Shown piece by piece: positions 1 through 6,450 of a stretch of DNA of 7,120 nucleotides. Made by a program: the position numbers and the translations under genes. The stretch's first letter is position 1; each line of letters begins with the position of its first letter. Source of the stretch: an uncultured Polymorphobacter sp. (GTDB taxonomy: Bacteria > Pseudomonadota > Alphaproteobacteria > Sphingomonadales > Sphingomonadaceae); assembly GCA_937894055.1 (NCBI GenBank), contig CALDHQ010000634.1, positions 1 to 7,120 on the forward strand, in the 5' to 3' direction. A model generated the notes under the pieces. That model did not search any database. It was not told the DNA's origin and was given only the letters and a program-made list of their open reading frames with translations.

Positions 1-334
1 CCCAGGTGCGCTGCGCCCGGCGCTCGGACGGCGTCAGGGTTTCCGAGCGCCCGGCCTCCGCGCTGAAACTGCCGCCGAGCGACAGGCTCACCAGTGCTTC
101 GGCGAGCTCCGGCGCAATGTCGACAGCGCAGCGTAGTCCGTCGCTGCGTAGCATGGCCACTGCCACACGGTCCGCCGGTGCAGACATTGAGGCAGCGGCA
201 CTGGTCAACGTCAAGGCCGGCACCAGCCGCGCGAGCGCGGACCCGAGGCGCGTTGCCAGTTGACCGGCGCTGTCGGGCTTGTCGTCGGCGACAGCGCCGC
301 GCATTGCGGCGAAGGGAAAGGTCATGGCGTTCAT
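1..334 (-). CDS. fliM: Flagellar motor switch protein FliM-like, N-terminal part (runs off left edge)
   Basis: About 111 codons are visible, reading from an ATG at 334 to the left edge with no stop; a second ATG lies at 325. The protein begins MNAMTFPFAAMRG. It lacks the usual FliM N-terminal CheY-binding motif (LSQDEIDALL), so it is a divergent member or a FliM/FliN-family relative. The segment around residues 70-110 (DIAPELAEALVSLSLGG, then LTPSERRAQRTW) resembles the FliM middle domain, where a 'lid' of the form L-hhGG is followed by 'LTPTE'. FliM forms the wall of the cytoplasmic C-ring and binds phospho-CheY and FliG. The start lies 8 bases after the fliL stop, and no clear Shine-Dalgarno is seen, so coupling to fliL is likely. 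The identity rests as much on operon position (directly after fliL) as on sequence. Confidence 0.62.
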   Translation of the reverse strand, partial: MNAMTFPFAAMRGAVADDKPDSAGQLATRLGSALARLVPALTLTSAAASMSAPADRVAVAMLRSDGLRCAVDIAPELAEALVSLSLGGSFSAEAGRSETLTPSERRAQRTW

Positions 335-342
335 CGCGGCGC

Positions 343-867
343 CTATTGAACGACAAGCGAGGTGAAATAGACTTCGTCGACACCCGCAGTGCCGGCCTTG
401 CGCCGCAGCACGTCGTTGATCGCCGTGCGGATATTGGCACGCAGCCGGTCCTTGGCGGCACGGTCGCCGACATCGGGTTCACCCGCCTCCCCCAGCACCG
501 CGAGCACCGCTGAGATGATCGCCAGCTTGTGCTGCTCGATGGCCGCGGTGACCGTTGGACCGCCGCGCGTGGACAAGGCGATACGCAGTTGCAGGTAGCG
601 ACCGGTATCGACGAGGTTCGAGGTGAAGGCATTGTCCAGTTCGACATAGTCGACCTTGGCGGGCGCGGCCGGCACCGGCGCCTCGGCTTCGTGCTTGGCC
701 GGCGCGCCGCCGATCAGCCCGCCGAGCGAGCCAAGCTGCGACAGCGCAATCACCGCGCCACCACCGCCGGCGGCGATGCCGGCACCGAACATCGCAATGA
801 GCATCAGCATGCGCCCGATTTTGGCGCGCTTGCCGGTTGCAGGCGCCGGGAGTGCTGTATCAGACAT
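343..867 (-). CDS. fliL: Flagellar basal body-associated protein FliL
   Basis: This is a 174-residue single-pass inner-membrane protein, a normal length for FliL. A short cytoplasmic N-terminus with basic residues (GKRAKIGR, residues 12-19) is followed by a hydrophobic Gly/Ala-rich membrane segment at about 18-43. An Ala/Pro-rich linker follows (about 54-71), then the periplasmic FliL domain (about 72-174). That domain has the typical pattern VDYVELDNAFTSNL, GRYLQLRIAL, a central IISAVLAVLGE helix, and the family-typical ending VYFTSLVVQ. FliL associates with the stator (MotA/MotB) around the rotor and supports torque and stator stability. The ATG is 11 bases after the fliK stop and is preceded by GAGGA at 8 bases, which supports this start. 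The family assignment is secure. Confidence 0.93.
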   Translation of the reverse strand: MSDTALPAPATGKRAKIGRMLMLIAMFGAGIAAGGGGAVIALSQLGSLGGLIGGAPAKHEAEAPVPAAPAKVDYVELDNAFTSNLVDTGRYLQLRIALSTRGGPTVTAAIEQHKLAIISAVLAVLGEAGEPDVGDRAAKDRLRANIRTAINDVLRRKAGTAGVDEVYFTSLVVQ

Positions 868-875
868 GGGCGTGG

Positions 876-880
876 TCCTC
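876..880 (-). promoter_or_regulatory. Ribosome binding site of fliL
   Basis: On the minus strand GAGGA lies 8 bases before the fliL ATG and overlaps the fliK TGA stop. It supports the chosen fliL start and suggests reinitiation by ribosomes finishing fliK. Confidence 0.7.
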
Positions 881-2582
881 AGGCAAAGCGGTCATGGGCG
901 GAAGTCTGCGCGTGGCGCGGCGGCGGTGCCGGCTGGAATGCGCGTGGCGTGTCCTGGGTACGCGGATCGCGCGTCGGCGGACGCTGGCCACCGCCATCCG
1001 AATGCGATGCCGGGGCGCGTGCATCGGGCCCCGTTGCAGCACCGCTGCGTAGGTCACCACCGCGCACATCGACCGACAGATGATCGAGCCGTGTGCCGCC
1101 TGCCTGAAGCGCGCCATCGAGCAAGCGCGCAGAATCGAGCAGCGTGTGCGCAGTGCTGGCGCGGTCGACGGTGAAGTGCACGTGCAGCGCCGCATCACGC
1201 CGGTCGAGCGCAATCGTGACGCTGCCCAGCGCCTCAGTTTCGACCTGGGTCGGTTCGCGTGCCGCTGGCGCCACAGTGGCGCGCGGCAGCGTTGCGACAA
1301 TCTCTGGAGTATCAGGCTGCTGGAGCGCGGGCGGCGCGGCAGCGATGTCGGCGACTTGCTGCGGCACCGGACGCGGCGGCATCCGGCGCTGCGCCACCGG
1401 CTCGTCGCGCTGCGGCGGCAGCGTCTGCGCCACCGCTTCCTTGAGACGCTGCGGTACGGCCTGCACAACAGTGTGGGTAACGGCTTCGGGTGGGGTCAGC
1501 AACGCGGTGCGACTGCCTGACGGTGCTGGCGCGGCAGCAACGGTTGGATTTTGCGCGACGCTGACGGCAACCTGTTCGGCGGCTTTGCGTTGTGTCGGCA
1601 GTTCAGGGTCCAGCACTTCCACAGGCGCCTCGTCGGCCGTGAAGGCAATGGGCGGCTGTTTGACGATTGTCGTCGCGGCCACCTGGACCTGCGCCGGCAA
1701 TGCCAAGTGCGACAGATCGGGCGCGGGCGCGGCAGATGCTAGCGGCGGGAAGGCTGCGGTTTGCGCGGGGACCTCCAACGGCAGGCGTATGGCAACAGGG
1801 GTTGCGTCGGGGTGCGGCGCTGTCGCTGGTACTGCGGGAGCGGCGGATGCCACCGGCACCGGAATTGGCACGGCGGCGGGCATTTCCGGCAAAAGCACCG
1901 ACTCTGTTACCGCCACCAGGTCAGGACCGTTCTGCGCCAAACGCCGCTCGGAACTTTGCCGCCGGGACTGCACAGGTGCCTCGGGCTGCACCGCGCCGGC
2001 TTCAACAGGTTGCCCCACCGGCGCAGCGGACAGCGCCAAGGTCCGCGGCAATGCGTTGCGATTGGCGGTGTGCGGCTGCACCGCAATCACCGCCACCGCA
2101 AGTGGCGCGTCGGGCCCCGCGCGCCTCTCTTCAGGCGGGGCGAGTTTGTCGGCAACTTCCACGTCACCGTCGGCGTCTGCCGCCACATCCGCCGATAAAT
2201 CCGCATCTGTTACCGCAACACGGCGGGGGCTTGGCGTCCCGGCGGTCGCCGACAATTGCGCCGGGAGTGTTTGCGGCTGCGGCTGCAAACCCCGCGTCGG
2301 CAGGGCTGGTGCCAGTGGATCGTCCATCGGCGAGACCGGAGGTACTCCAGTAGCCACAGGCGAGGCCTCCATGGCCACCGGGTTGTCCGCCAATGCCTCC
2401 GGTGCCAATGCAGCTTGTGCCGGTGCCACTGGTGTCACGACCCTGGATGTCGCGGACGCCGGTGTCGCGGCAACCGGCGTAGCTGCCTGCAGCAATGCAG
2501 CAAAGGGCAACGGCGCCGGTACGCCTTGCGGCGGCGCCTCAGGCGTGACGACATCGAACAAGGCGAGCGGCGCGACATTCAT
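879..2582 (-). CDS. fliK: Flagellar hook-length control protein FliK
   Basis: A protein of about 567 residues dominated by low-complexity Ala/Pro/Val sequence (about 1-440), as expected of the extended N-terminal 'ruler' of FliK, which is secreted through the flagellar export apparatus while measuring hook length. The conserved C-terminal Flg_hook domain, which switches export specificity at FlhB, is visible at about residues 446-512: EALGSVTIALDRRDAALHVHF, then a helix with LLDSARLLDGALQAGG, then LDHLSVDV. A basic and Gln/Pro-rich tail of about 55 residues follows (QRPPTRDPR, PAPPPRHAQ). The ATG at 2582 sits 8 bases after an AGGAG and shares one base with the fliJ TGA (TGATG). A GTG directly before it (2585) could also start the protein and adds one residue. 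Product certain as FliK-type; the N-terminal two thirds would not align well with anything. Confidence 0.88.
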   Translation of the reverse strand: MNVAPLALFDVVTPEAPPQGVPAPLPFAALLQAATPVAATPASATSRVVTPVAPAQAALAPEALADNPVAMEASPVATGVPPVSPMDDPLAPALPTRGLQPQPQTLPAQLSATAGTPSPRRVAVTDADLSADVAADADGDVEVADKLAPPEERRAGPDAPLAVAVIAVQPHTANRNALPRTLALSAAPVGQPVEAGAVQPEAPVQSRRQSSERRLAQNGPDLVAVTESVLLPEMPAAVPIPVPVASAAPAVPATAPHPDATPVAIRLPLEVPAQTAAFPPLASAAPAPDLSHLALPAQVQVAATTIVKQPPIAFTADEAPVEVLDPELPTQRKAAEQVAVSVAQNPTVAAAPAPSGSRTALLTPPEAVTHTVVQAVPQRLKEAVAQTLPPQRDEPVAQRRMPPRPVPQQVADIAAAPPALQQPDTPEIVATLPRATVAPAAREPTQVETEALGSVTIALDRRDAALHVHFTVDRASTAHTLLDSARLLDGALQAGGTRLDHLSVDVRGGDLRSGAATGPDARAPASHSDGGGQRPPTRDPRTQDTPRAFQPAPPPRHAQTSAHDRFA

Positions 2583-2959
2583 CACTTGGGCTCCTGGCGA
2601 ATGGGTTGTGCATCGCGGGCGCGTTCGATGGCGCGCTCGACAGCATCAGCGGCAGCGTGGTCGGCGTTGACAGCAGCAGCGGCACCTTCGCGGCGCTTCA
2701 ACGCTTCGGCGGTGCGGATGCGCTGACGCGCGTTGGCATCGCCGAGCAAAGCACGCGCTGCGGTCAAGGCCTTGGCCTCATAGCCGGTCAGCAACTGCAC
2801 CGGCAGGCCAAGGTCGTCGCGCAGTCGCTCGATGCGCGCTGTGGTCGTCTGCAACTGCGTCACCACCGCCGATGCGGCAGCCAGTCGTCGTCCCGCTGCC
2901 TGCAGGCGCACGCGCCGCACCGCGAGCAAACGCGCGAGGCGGCGTTCGGCGGGGCTCAT
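2582..2959 (-). CDS. fliJ: Flagellar export protein FliJ
   Basis: A 125-residue soluble, all-helical protein, a little shorter than the usual ~145 residues. It is very rich in Arg and Ala, with heptad-like spacing throughout, for example VVTQLQTTTARIERLRDDLG near residues 32-51 and the helix AEALKRREGAAAAV near 84-97. This fits the antiparallel coiled coil of FliJ. FliJ acts as the central stalk of the FliI hexamer, couples it to the export gate protein FlhA, and escorts chaperones. Sequence alone gives a modest match because FliJ is poorly conserved; the position between fliI and fliK decides the call. Its ATG overlaps the fliI stop (ATGA), and its TGA overlaps the fliK start. Confidence 0.82.
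   Translation of the reverse strand: MSPAERRLARLLAVRRVRLQAAGRRLAAASAVVTQLQTTTARIERLRDDLGLPVQLLTGYEAKALTAARALLGDANARQRIRTAEALKRREGAAAAVNADHAAADAVERAIERARDAQPIRQEPK
2591..2595 (-). promoter_or_regulatory. Ribosome binding site of fliK
   Basis: On the minus strand AGGAG lies 8 bases before the ATG at 2582 and only 5 bases before the alternative GTG at 2585, which favours the ATG. It lies inside the end of fliJ. Confidence 0.65.
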
Positions 2960-4314
2960 GCTTCACCTGCTGCGGGCACGGCATCTTCGGGCTCGTCGGC
3001 AAAGCCCGCGCGGCCGAGGCTATCGACGGCTTCATCCATGCCGCAGACCTGATCGCGTGGCTGGGCGCGATAGGCCTCCATCGTTGCCCGCAGCGCCAGT
3101 GCGACGTCGAGCTCGGGGTCGGCGCCGTGGCTATAGGCGCCCATCAAAACCAGATCGCGGTTCTCCTCGACCAGCGCATGTGCGCGCCGGAACCGCGCGG
3201 CGGCGCGGCCGTGTTCGGGGCTGACGATATCGGCCATGACGCGGCTGACCGAGGCGGAAATGTCGATGGCCGGATACAGGCCGCGCTGCGCGACGCCGCG
3301 CGACAGCACGATGTGCCCGTCGAGCACGCCGCGCGCGGTATCGACGACCGGGTCATTCATGTCATCACCATCGGCAAGCACTGTGTAAATGGCGGTGATC
3401 GCGCCGCCGCTGGCACCGTCGTTGCCGGCGCGCTCGACAAGCCGCGGCAGCAGCGCCAGTGCCGACGCCGGGTAGCCGCGCGACCCTTGCGTTTCACCCA
3501 GCGCCAGCGCGATCTCGCGCTGCGCATGCGCGACGCGCGTCAGGCTGTCGACAATCAGCACCACCGAGCGCCCGAGCGAGCGGAAATATTCGGCAATCGC
3601 GGTGGCGCGCATCACGCCGCGCACGCGCAGCAACGGTGCTTCATTGGCGGCGACCGCAACGATGATCGTCCGGGCCCGCGCCACGTCATCGAGCTGGCTA
3701 GCAACGAAATCCGAAATTTCGCGCCCGCGTTCCCCGATCAGTGCCACCACGACGACATCGGCGGTGACATTGCGCACCATCATGCCGAGCAGCACCGATT
3801 TGCCGACGCCGCTGCCCGCCATGATGCCGATGCGCTGGCCGACACCGAGTGTCAGCAGCCCGTTGATGGCGCGCACGCCGACATCGATAGGACGCGTCAC
3901 GCTCGACCGGCGCAGCGGATTGCCGACAGCGGCTTCGAGCGGCCAGAACGCCGAAGTTGCAATGCGCGGGCCATTGTCGAGCGGCCTGCCGCTGCCATCG
4001 ATGATCCGCCCGAACAAGGCCGCGCCGACCTGCGCGCGAGGCTCCGAACCGAGCGGCAGCACCGACGCGCCAGGCACCACGGCGCCAAGTGCCGCCAGAC
4101 CCATGAACAGCGCGCGGCCGTCACGGAAGCCGATGAGTTCGGCCGGCACTTCAAGCGGCCCTACACCGCAAACACTGCCGACGGGCAGCTCGATGCCGCT
4201 CGCCTGCACCGTCATGCCGTCAAAGGCGGTGACGCGGCCACCACGCCGAGGATGCAAAGCCATTGGCGCGGGTACCGCGGCAATCAAGCTGGACAGTGCC
4301 TGCGTCAGTTGCAT
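2956..4314 (-). CDS. fliI: Flagellum-specific ATP synthase FliI (export ATPase)
   Basis: A 452-residue protein of normal length for FliI, the hexameric ATPase of the flagellar type III export apparatus, related to F1-ATPase beta. Visible motifs in order: N-terminal beta-barrel domain (about 1-95); GRIIDGSGRPLD (about 102-113); Walker A MAGSGVGKS (165-173); GERGRE (194-199); Walker B VVLIVDSLTR (251-260) followed by AHAQREIALALGE; SRGYPAS (278-284); LDGHIVLSR (331-339); and YPAIDISASVSR (347-358), which is characteristic of type III ATPases. The catalytic Lys172 and Walker B Asp256 are present, so the enzyme should be active. FliI works with FliH and FliJ at the cytoplasmic face of the basal body. 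The start ATG at 4314 follows a GGAG at 8 bases and overlaps the end of fliH by 10 bases. The C-terminal helical domain (about 370-452) ends in an acidic tail. Confidence 0.97.
   Translation of the reverse strand: MQLTQALSSLIAAVPAPMALHPRRGGRVTAFDGMTVQASGIELPVGSVCGVGPLEVPAELIGFRDGRALFMGLAALGAVVPGASVLPLGSEPRAQVGAALFGRIIDGSGRPLDNGPRIATSAFWPLEAAVGNPLRRSSVTRPIDVGVRAINGLLTLGVGQRIGIMAGSGVGKSVLLGMMVRNVTADVVVVALIGERGREISDFVASQLDDVARARTIIVAVAANEAPLLRVRGVMRATAIAEYFRSLGRSVVLIVDSLTRVAHAQREIALALGETQGSRGYPASALALLPRLVERAGNDGASGGAITAIYTVLADGDDMNDPVVDTARGVLDGHIVLSRGVAQRGLYPAIDISASVSRVMADIVSPEHGRAAARFRRAHALVEENRDLVLMGAYSHGADPELDVALALRATMEAYRAQPRDQVCGMDEAVDSLGRAGFADEPEDAVPAAGEA
2964..2968 (-). promoter_or_regulatory. 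Probable ribosome binding site of fliJ
   Basis: AGGTG on the minus strand ends only 4 bases before the fliJ ATG, inside the fliI 3' end. The spacing is short, so the 4-base ATGA overlap with fliI probably contributes more to initiation. Confidence 0.45.
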
Positions 4315-4883
4315 GGCAAGGTCTCCAGCACCGCGGCGAGCCGGGCGCGGAAGCTGTCGGCAATGACAAAGTTCGGCGCCTCGACCAGCACGCTGCCGCG
4401 CGCGACGGTCGCATCGGGGAGCAGCGGCAGCGGCAAGGCATCGATGTCTTCGAGCAACGCGGCATCGAGCGGGTTCAGCCGCAACACTGCCGCGCTATCG
4501 CAGGTGATTGCTGCGACAGCCGGCTCGACCAGCGCCAGCACATGTTCAGGGGCCAGCCGCAGTTCGGCGGAAATGACGGCGCCACAGAGCTGCGTCACCA
4601 GTTCGGCAAATGGCGTGTGCAGCGCTGCCACGTCGATCTCGCAGGCGCGCCGCAACGCCACGACGCCGGCTTCGAGCAACTCCTGCACCGGCACCAGTTC
4701 GGCGCGCGCTGCTGCCAGCCCGGCCGCCTGACCGCGCGTCCAGGAATCCTCGGCGAGTGCGGCCGGATCGGGGGCAGCTTCGGGCACGACTTCGGCAACC
4801 CAGGCCGGCGCGCTGCGGCCCGCAAACAGCGCTGCGAGCTGCGCGCTGTGCACCGGCAGTGCGGGATCAAAGCCGCTAGACAT
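4305..4883 (-). CDS. fliH: Flagellar assembly protein FliH
   Basis: A 192-residue cytoplasmic protein. FliH is the negative regulator and membrane anchor of the export ATPase FliI and links it to the C-ring protein FliN; it resembles fused b and delta subunits of F-type ATPase. Visible here: an Ala/Pro-rich N-terminus with a Trp motif (PAWVAEVVPE, about residues 26-35); a central helix containing GQAAGLAAARAELVPVQELL (about 52-71), with the small-residue spacing seen in FliH GxxxG-type repeats; and a C-terminal domain with LVTQLCGAVISAELR, VLRLNPLDAALL and the characteristic ending GSVLVEAPNFVIADS. It is somewhat shorter than the usual ~230 residues. Its ATG overlaps the last 8 bases of fliG, and no strong Shine-Dalgarno is visible, so coupling to fliG translation is likely. 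Confidence 0.88.
   Translation of the reverse strand: MSSGFDPALPVHSAQLAALFAGRSAPAWVAEVVPEAAPDPAALAEDSWTRGQAAGLAAARAELVPVQELLEAGVVALRRACEIDVAALHTPFAELVTQLCGAVISAELRLAPEHVLALVEPAVAAITCDSAAVLRLNPLDAALLEDIDALPLPLLPDATVARGSVLVEAPNFVIADSFRARLAAVLETLPCN
4323..4326 (-). promoter_or_regulatory. Ribosome binding site of fliI
   Basis: GGAG on the minus strand lies 8 bases before the fliI ATG, inside the last codons of fliH. It fixes the fliI start at 4314. Confidence 0.6.
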
Positions 4884-5496
4884 AACCGTCGGCCCGGCCC
4901 GGCAGCATCAGGCTGCCCGCATCCGCCAGCCGCCGCACGACGGCAGCGACGGCAAATTGTGCGGCATCGACATCGGCGCGCTTGAGCGGCCCGAGTGCGG
5001 CGAGATCGTCCTGGACTTGCGCCGCCGCACGCTGCGACATGGCCGCGAAGAACTGGTCGCGCAGCGCTTCGGAGGCGCCCTTGAGTGCCACGACGAGCGT
5101 TTCGGGTTCGACCTCGCGGACCAAAGTCTGCATCGCGCGATTGTCGAGGCGTTCGAGGTCGGCAAAGACGAACAGGTTCTCGGCGATGCGTGCGGCAAGC
5201 TCGGCATCGAGCCCGGCCAATCCGTCGAGCAACAGCTTCTGGTCGGCAGATTGCGTCAACAGCTTGGCGACAATGTCGGTGCCGGCAAACTTTGGCGGCT
5301 CGGGGGCGTGAACGGCGGCGGCGAGTGCGGCCTCGAACGACTGCTCGAGGTCGGCGAGCGCGGCGCCATTGATCGGCCCGAGCCGGGCAATGCGCAGCAG
5401 CAGGTCGGGCTGGCGCGCCGGCGGTAGCAGCGCCAGAACCGCCGCCGCGGTCTCCTGCGGCAGATGCGCCAGAATGACGGCGGCGGCCTGGCTATG
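4876..5496 (-). CDS. fliG: Flagellar motor switch protein FliG, middle and C-terminal domains only (5' end missing)
   Basis: About 206 codons match the FliG middle and C-terminal domains. They run from the EHPQ motif (here EHSQ, just at the break) through VILAHLPQETAAAVLALLPP, the linker, the ENLFVFADLERLDNRAMQ segment and ALKGASEALRDQFF to MSQRAAAQVQDDLAALGP and the ending GYV. Against E. coli FliG (331 residues, EHPQ at 125-128) this is almost exactly residues 125-331. The torque-generating charged residues correspond to Lys264, Arg281, Asp288 and Asp289, with Lys in place of Arg297. FliG binds FliM/FliN and faces MotA in the rotor. The missing ~124 residues contain the FliF-binding domain, so as written the protein could not be anchored to the MS ring. 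Codons before 5496 continue in frame, but into unrelated RadC-like sequence. The 3' end overlaps fliH by 8 bases. Confidence 0.94.
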   Translation of the reverse strand, partial: HSQAAAVILAHLPQETAAAVLALLPPARQPDLLLRIARLGPINGAALADLEQSFEAALAAAVHAPEPPKFAGTDIVAKLLTQSADQKLLLDGLAGLDAELAARIAENLFVFADLERLDNRAMQTLVREVEPETLVVALKGASEALRDQFFAAMSQRAAAQVQDDLAALGPLKRADVDAAQFAVAAVVRRLADAGSLMLPGRADGYV

Positions 5497-5580
5497 TTCA
5501 CGCGCCAGCGTCGCGGTCAGGTACTCCATCAGCTTGTCCCAGTTGTTCAGTACGGGACGGTCGATCACCTCGGCGCGCAG
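5494..5580 (-). pseudogene. RadC-like (JAB/MPN domain) gene fragment
   Basis: Some 29 codons read LRAEVIDRPVLNNWDKL followed by MEYLTATLARE. This resembles the stretch between the helix-hairpin-helix part and the JAB metalloprotease-like domain of RadC-family proteins, which typically read PVLSSWDALLDYLRA and continue with EQFRVLFLD. That continuation and the zinc-ligand motifs are absent, because the frame turns into FliG at the AREH codons. The segment upstream (about 5581-5622, EAWLNAAWALAD) could belong to the same gene or to another. Only a short fragment is visible, so the family call is tentative. Confidence 0.5.
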
Positions 5581-5625
5581 CTCATCGGCGAGCGCCCATG
5601 CCGCGTTCAGCCACGCCTCACCGCG

Positions 5626-5727
5626 CTCGTTCTCGGGCGTCTGGCGGTGCTGCCGTTCGCGTTCGGTTCGCTGCGCTCGGGCGGATTGGGCAAGAGCCTG
5701 TTCCTCGGCATCGTGGTCGGGCTGATC
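5626..5727 (+). pseudogene. LptG/LptF-type LPS-export permease fragment (plus strand)
   Basis: On the plus strand about 34 codons include LAVLPFAFGSLRSGGLGKSL and then FLGIVVGL. This resembles the last membrane region of LptG/LptF permeases of the lipopolysaccharide export ABC transporter, which typically read LPFVFGSLRS-GxGxRLFIGIxIG. The orientation is opposite to all the flagellar genes, and the codon boundaries coincide with those of the minus-strand frame. There is no start or stop, and both sides change into unrelated sequence. The minus-strand reading of the same bases is low-complexity (His/Asp/Gln-rich) and looks like a shadow. Confidence 0.5.
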
Positions 5728-5796
5728 GTCGTCGCCACCCTCGTGGTGGTGGCCATCCGGCCCTGGGCTCGGCCCCGGGCGGTCGACCTGGCGGTT
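5728..5796 (+). other. Unassigned hydrophobic piece on the plus strand
   Basis: The plus-strand frame continues from the LptG-like piece as IVVATLVVVAIRPWARPR and then AVDLAV. This looks like the end of a transmembrane helix followed by a positively charged flank, and it does not match how LptG usually continues (GFYL). It could be a separate membrane-protein fragment joined near the GIVVGL codons. I cannot name it. Confidence 0.3.
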
Positions 5797-6030
5797 GAGC
5801 TGGGCGGCGAGCCGGATCAGTGGCTCGACCTCGGCCTGGGCTTTGAGGGTTTCGATTTCGACGGCGCGGCGTGACTGGACGATCTTCTGGTCCGCACCGG
5901 CTTGGGCGAGGGAGATGTCGGAGGACACCTGGTTGTAGGCGGTGTTGATGGCGGCGAGCGCGGACTCGACCTCCGGCGGCGGGTCGATGCTGGTGATGAG
6001 GGTGGCGTCGAGCACCATGGCGTAACGGGC
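5797..6030 (-). pseudogene. SPFH/band 7 (stomatin-prohibitin family) gene fragment
   Basis: About 78 codons are clear SPFH-family sequence: MVLDATLITSIDPPPEVESA, then AINTAYNQVSSDISLAQAGA, then DQKIVQSRRAVEIETL and AQAEVEPLIRLAAQL. This is the end of the SPFH domain and the start of the helical, coiled-coil region that drives oligomerisation of these membrane-microdomain scaffold proteins. The N-terminal membrane anchor and most of the SPFH domain are absent. The sequence begins abruptly at about 6030 (SSAARYAM) and ends at about 5797, where it runs into plus-strand-coding sequence. It is the longest and best recognised piece in the mosaic. It has no functional link to flagella. Confidence 0.8.
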
Positions 6031-6168
6031 GGCGGACGAGGTGCACTCGCGGTCCATGTGCTCGTTGAGGTCGCGTAGGTTTTTCCGCAGATCGTTGATG
6101 GAAATGCCGATGACGGCGGCGTTGTCCGGCGTGCCGTCTTCGTTGGGCGCGCGGGGCGCTTCGAAGTT
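6031..6168 (-). other. Coding-looking segment without assignment
   Basis: The minus-strand frame gives about 46 codons, including NFEAPRAPNEDGTPDNAAV and GISINDLRKNLRDLNEHMD. Codon third positions are mostly G or C, as in the neighbouring real genes, and the plus-strand frame in the same register has a stop, so minus-strand coding is likely. I do not recognise the family, and both ends abut unrelated pieces (EamA-like to the right, SPFH to the left). Confidence 0.4.
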
Positions 6169-6252
6169 GGCGATGCGCTCGCGCAGCACGATCGCGGCGA
6201 GCACGATCGTGCCCGCCGGGTAGAGGGCCGTGAGCACCGACACGACCGAGAG
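6169..6252 (-). pseudogene. EamA/DMT-type transporter fragment
   Basis: Twenty-eight codons read LSVVSVLTALYPAGTIVLAA followed by IVLRERIA. This fits the conserved penultimate helix of EamA (drug/metabolite transporter) proteins, commonly SVLSSLYPAVTVLLA--VLGERL. The tenth helix and everything before are missing. The piece is short, and the family is recognised from one motif only, so another multi-pass membrane protein cannot be excluded. Confidence 0.5.
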
Positions 6253-6393
6253 GTCGCCGACGCGCACGCCGTTGAGGTCGCCCGAGGTGCTGCCCTTGAT
6301 CTGGCGCGACTGGACGTGGAGATCGTTGCACTGGCGGACGCCGCCCATGGCCTTTTGCGCGTCGGCCGTTGCGCGGTTGGTTTCCTCCGGCGA
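6253..6393 (-). other. Coding-looking segment without assignment
   Basis: About 47 codons read EETNRATADAQKAMGGV, then RQCNDLHVQSRQIKGSTSG, then DLNGVRVGD. Nearly every codon ends in G or C (GAT is the exception in the core), which suggests genuine minus-strand coding DNA. I do not recognise the protein. To the right it is bordered by a GGC-rich run and to the left by the EamA-like piece. Confidence 0.35.
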
Positions 6394-6400
6394 GGCGTTG

Positions 6401-6430
6401 GGCGGCGGCGCGGCGGCGGCGGCGGCGGCC
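6401..6430. repeat. GGC trinucleotide run
   Basis: A 30-base run of GGC units with one interruption. On the minus strand it reads as a poly-Ala then Pro stretch, and on the plus strand as poly-Gly/Arg. It sits between the unassigned minus-strand piece and the plus-strand amidohydrolase piece, which makes it a likely joining point as well as a low-complexity tract. Confidence 0.8.
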
Positions 6431-6450
6431 TTGGGCGCCTGCAGCGCCGC

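Noticed and set aside
335..342. Possible regulatory site or terminator in the gap between fliL and fliM
   Set aside because: The gap is only 8 bases, with no stem-loop or promoter-like element; it is an ordinary intra-operon junction.
2583..2585. GTG at 2585 as the start of fliK
   Set aside because: It is possible, but the adjacent ATG at 2582 has the better 8-base spacing from AGGAG and the common TGATG overlap with fliJ.
1144..2670. A 508-codon open frame on the plus strand
   Set aside because: It lies antisense to fliK and fliJ, is made of low-complexity Ala/Gly/Ser/Cys sequence and has no recognisable domain; it is a shadow of GC-rich coding on the other strand.
2872..4731. A 619-codon open frame on the plus strand
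   Set aside because: It is antisense to fliI and fliH, whose motifs (Walker A and B, type III ATPase signatures) are unambiguous; the plus-strand translation is His/Arg/Asp-rich with no domain.
5758..5781. Imperfect direct repeat of about 12 bases (CGGCCCTGGGCT / CGGCCCCGGGCG)
   Set aside because: It is short, GC-rich and imperfect, within the range expected by chance at this base composition.
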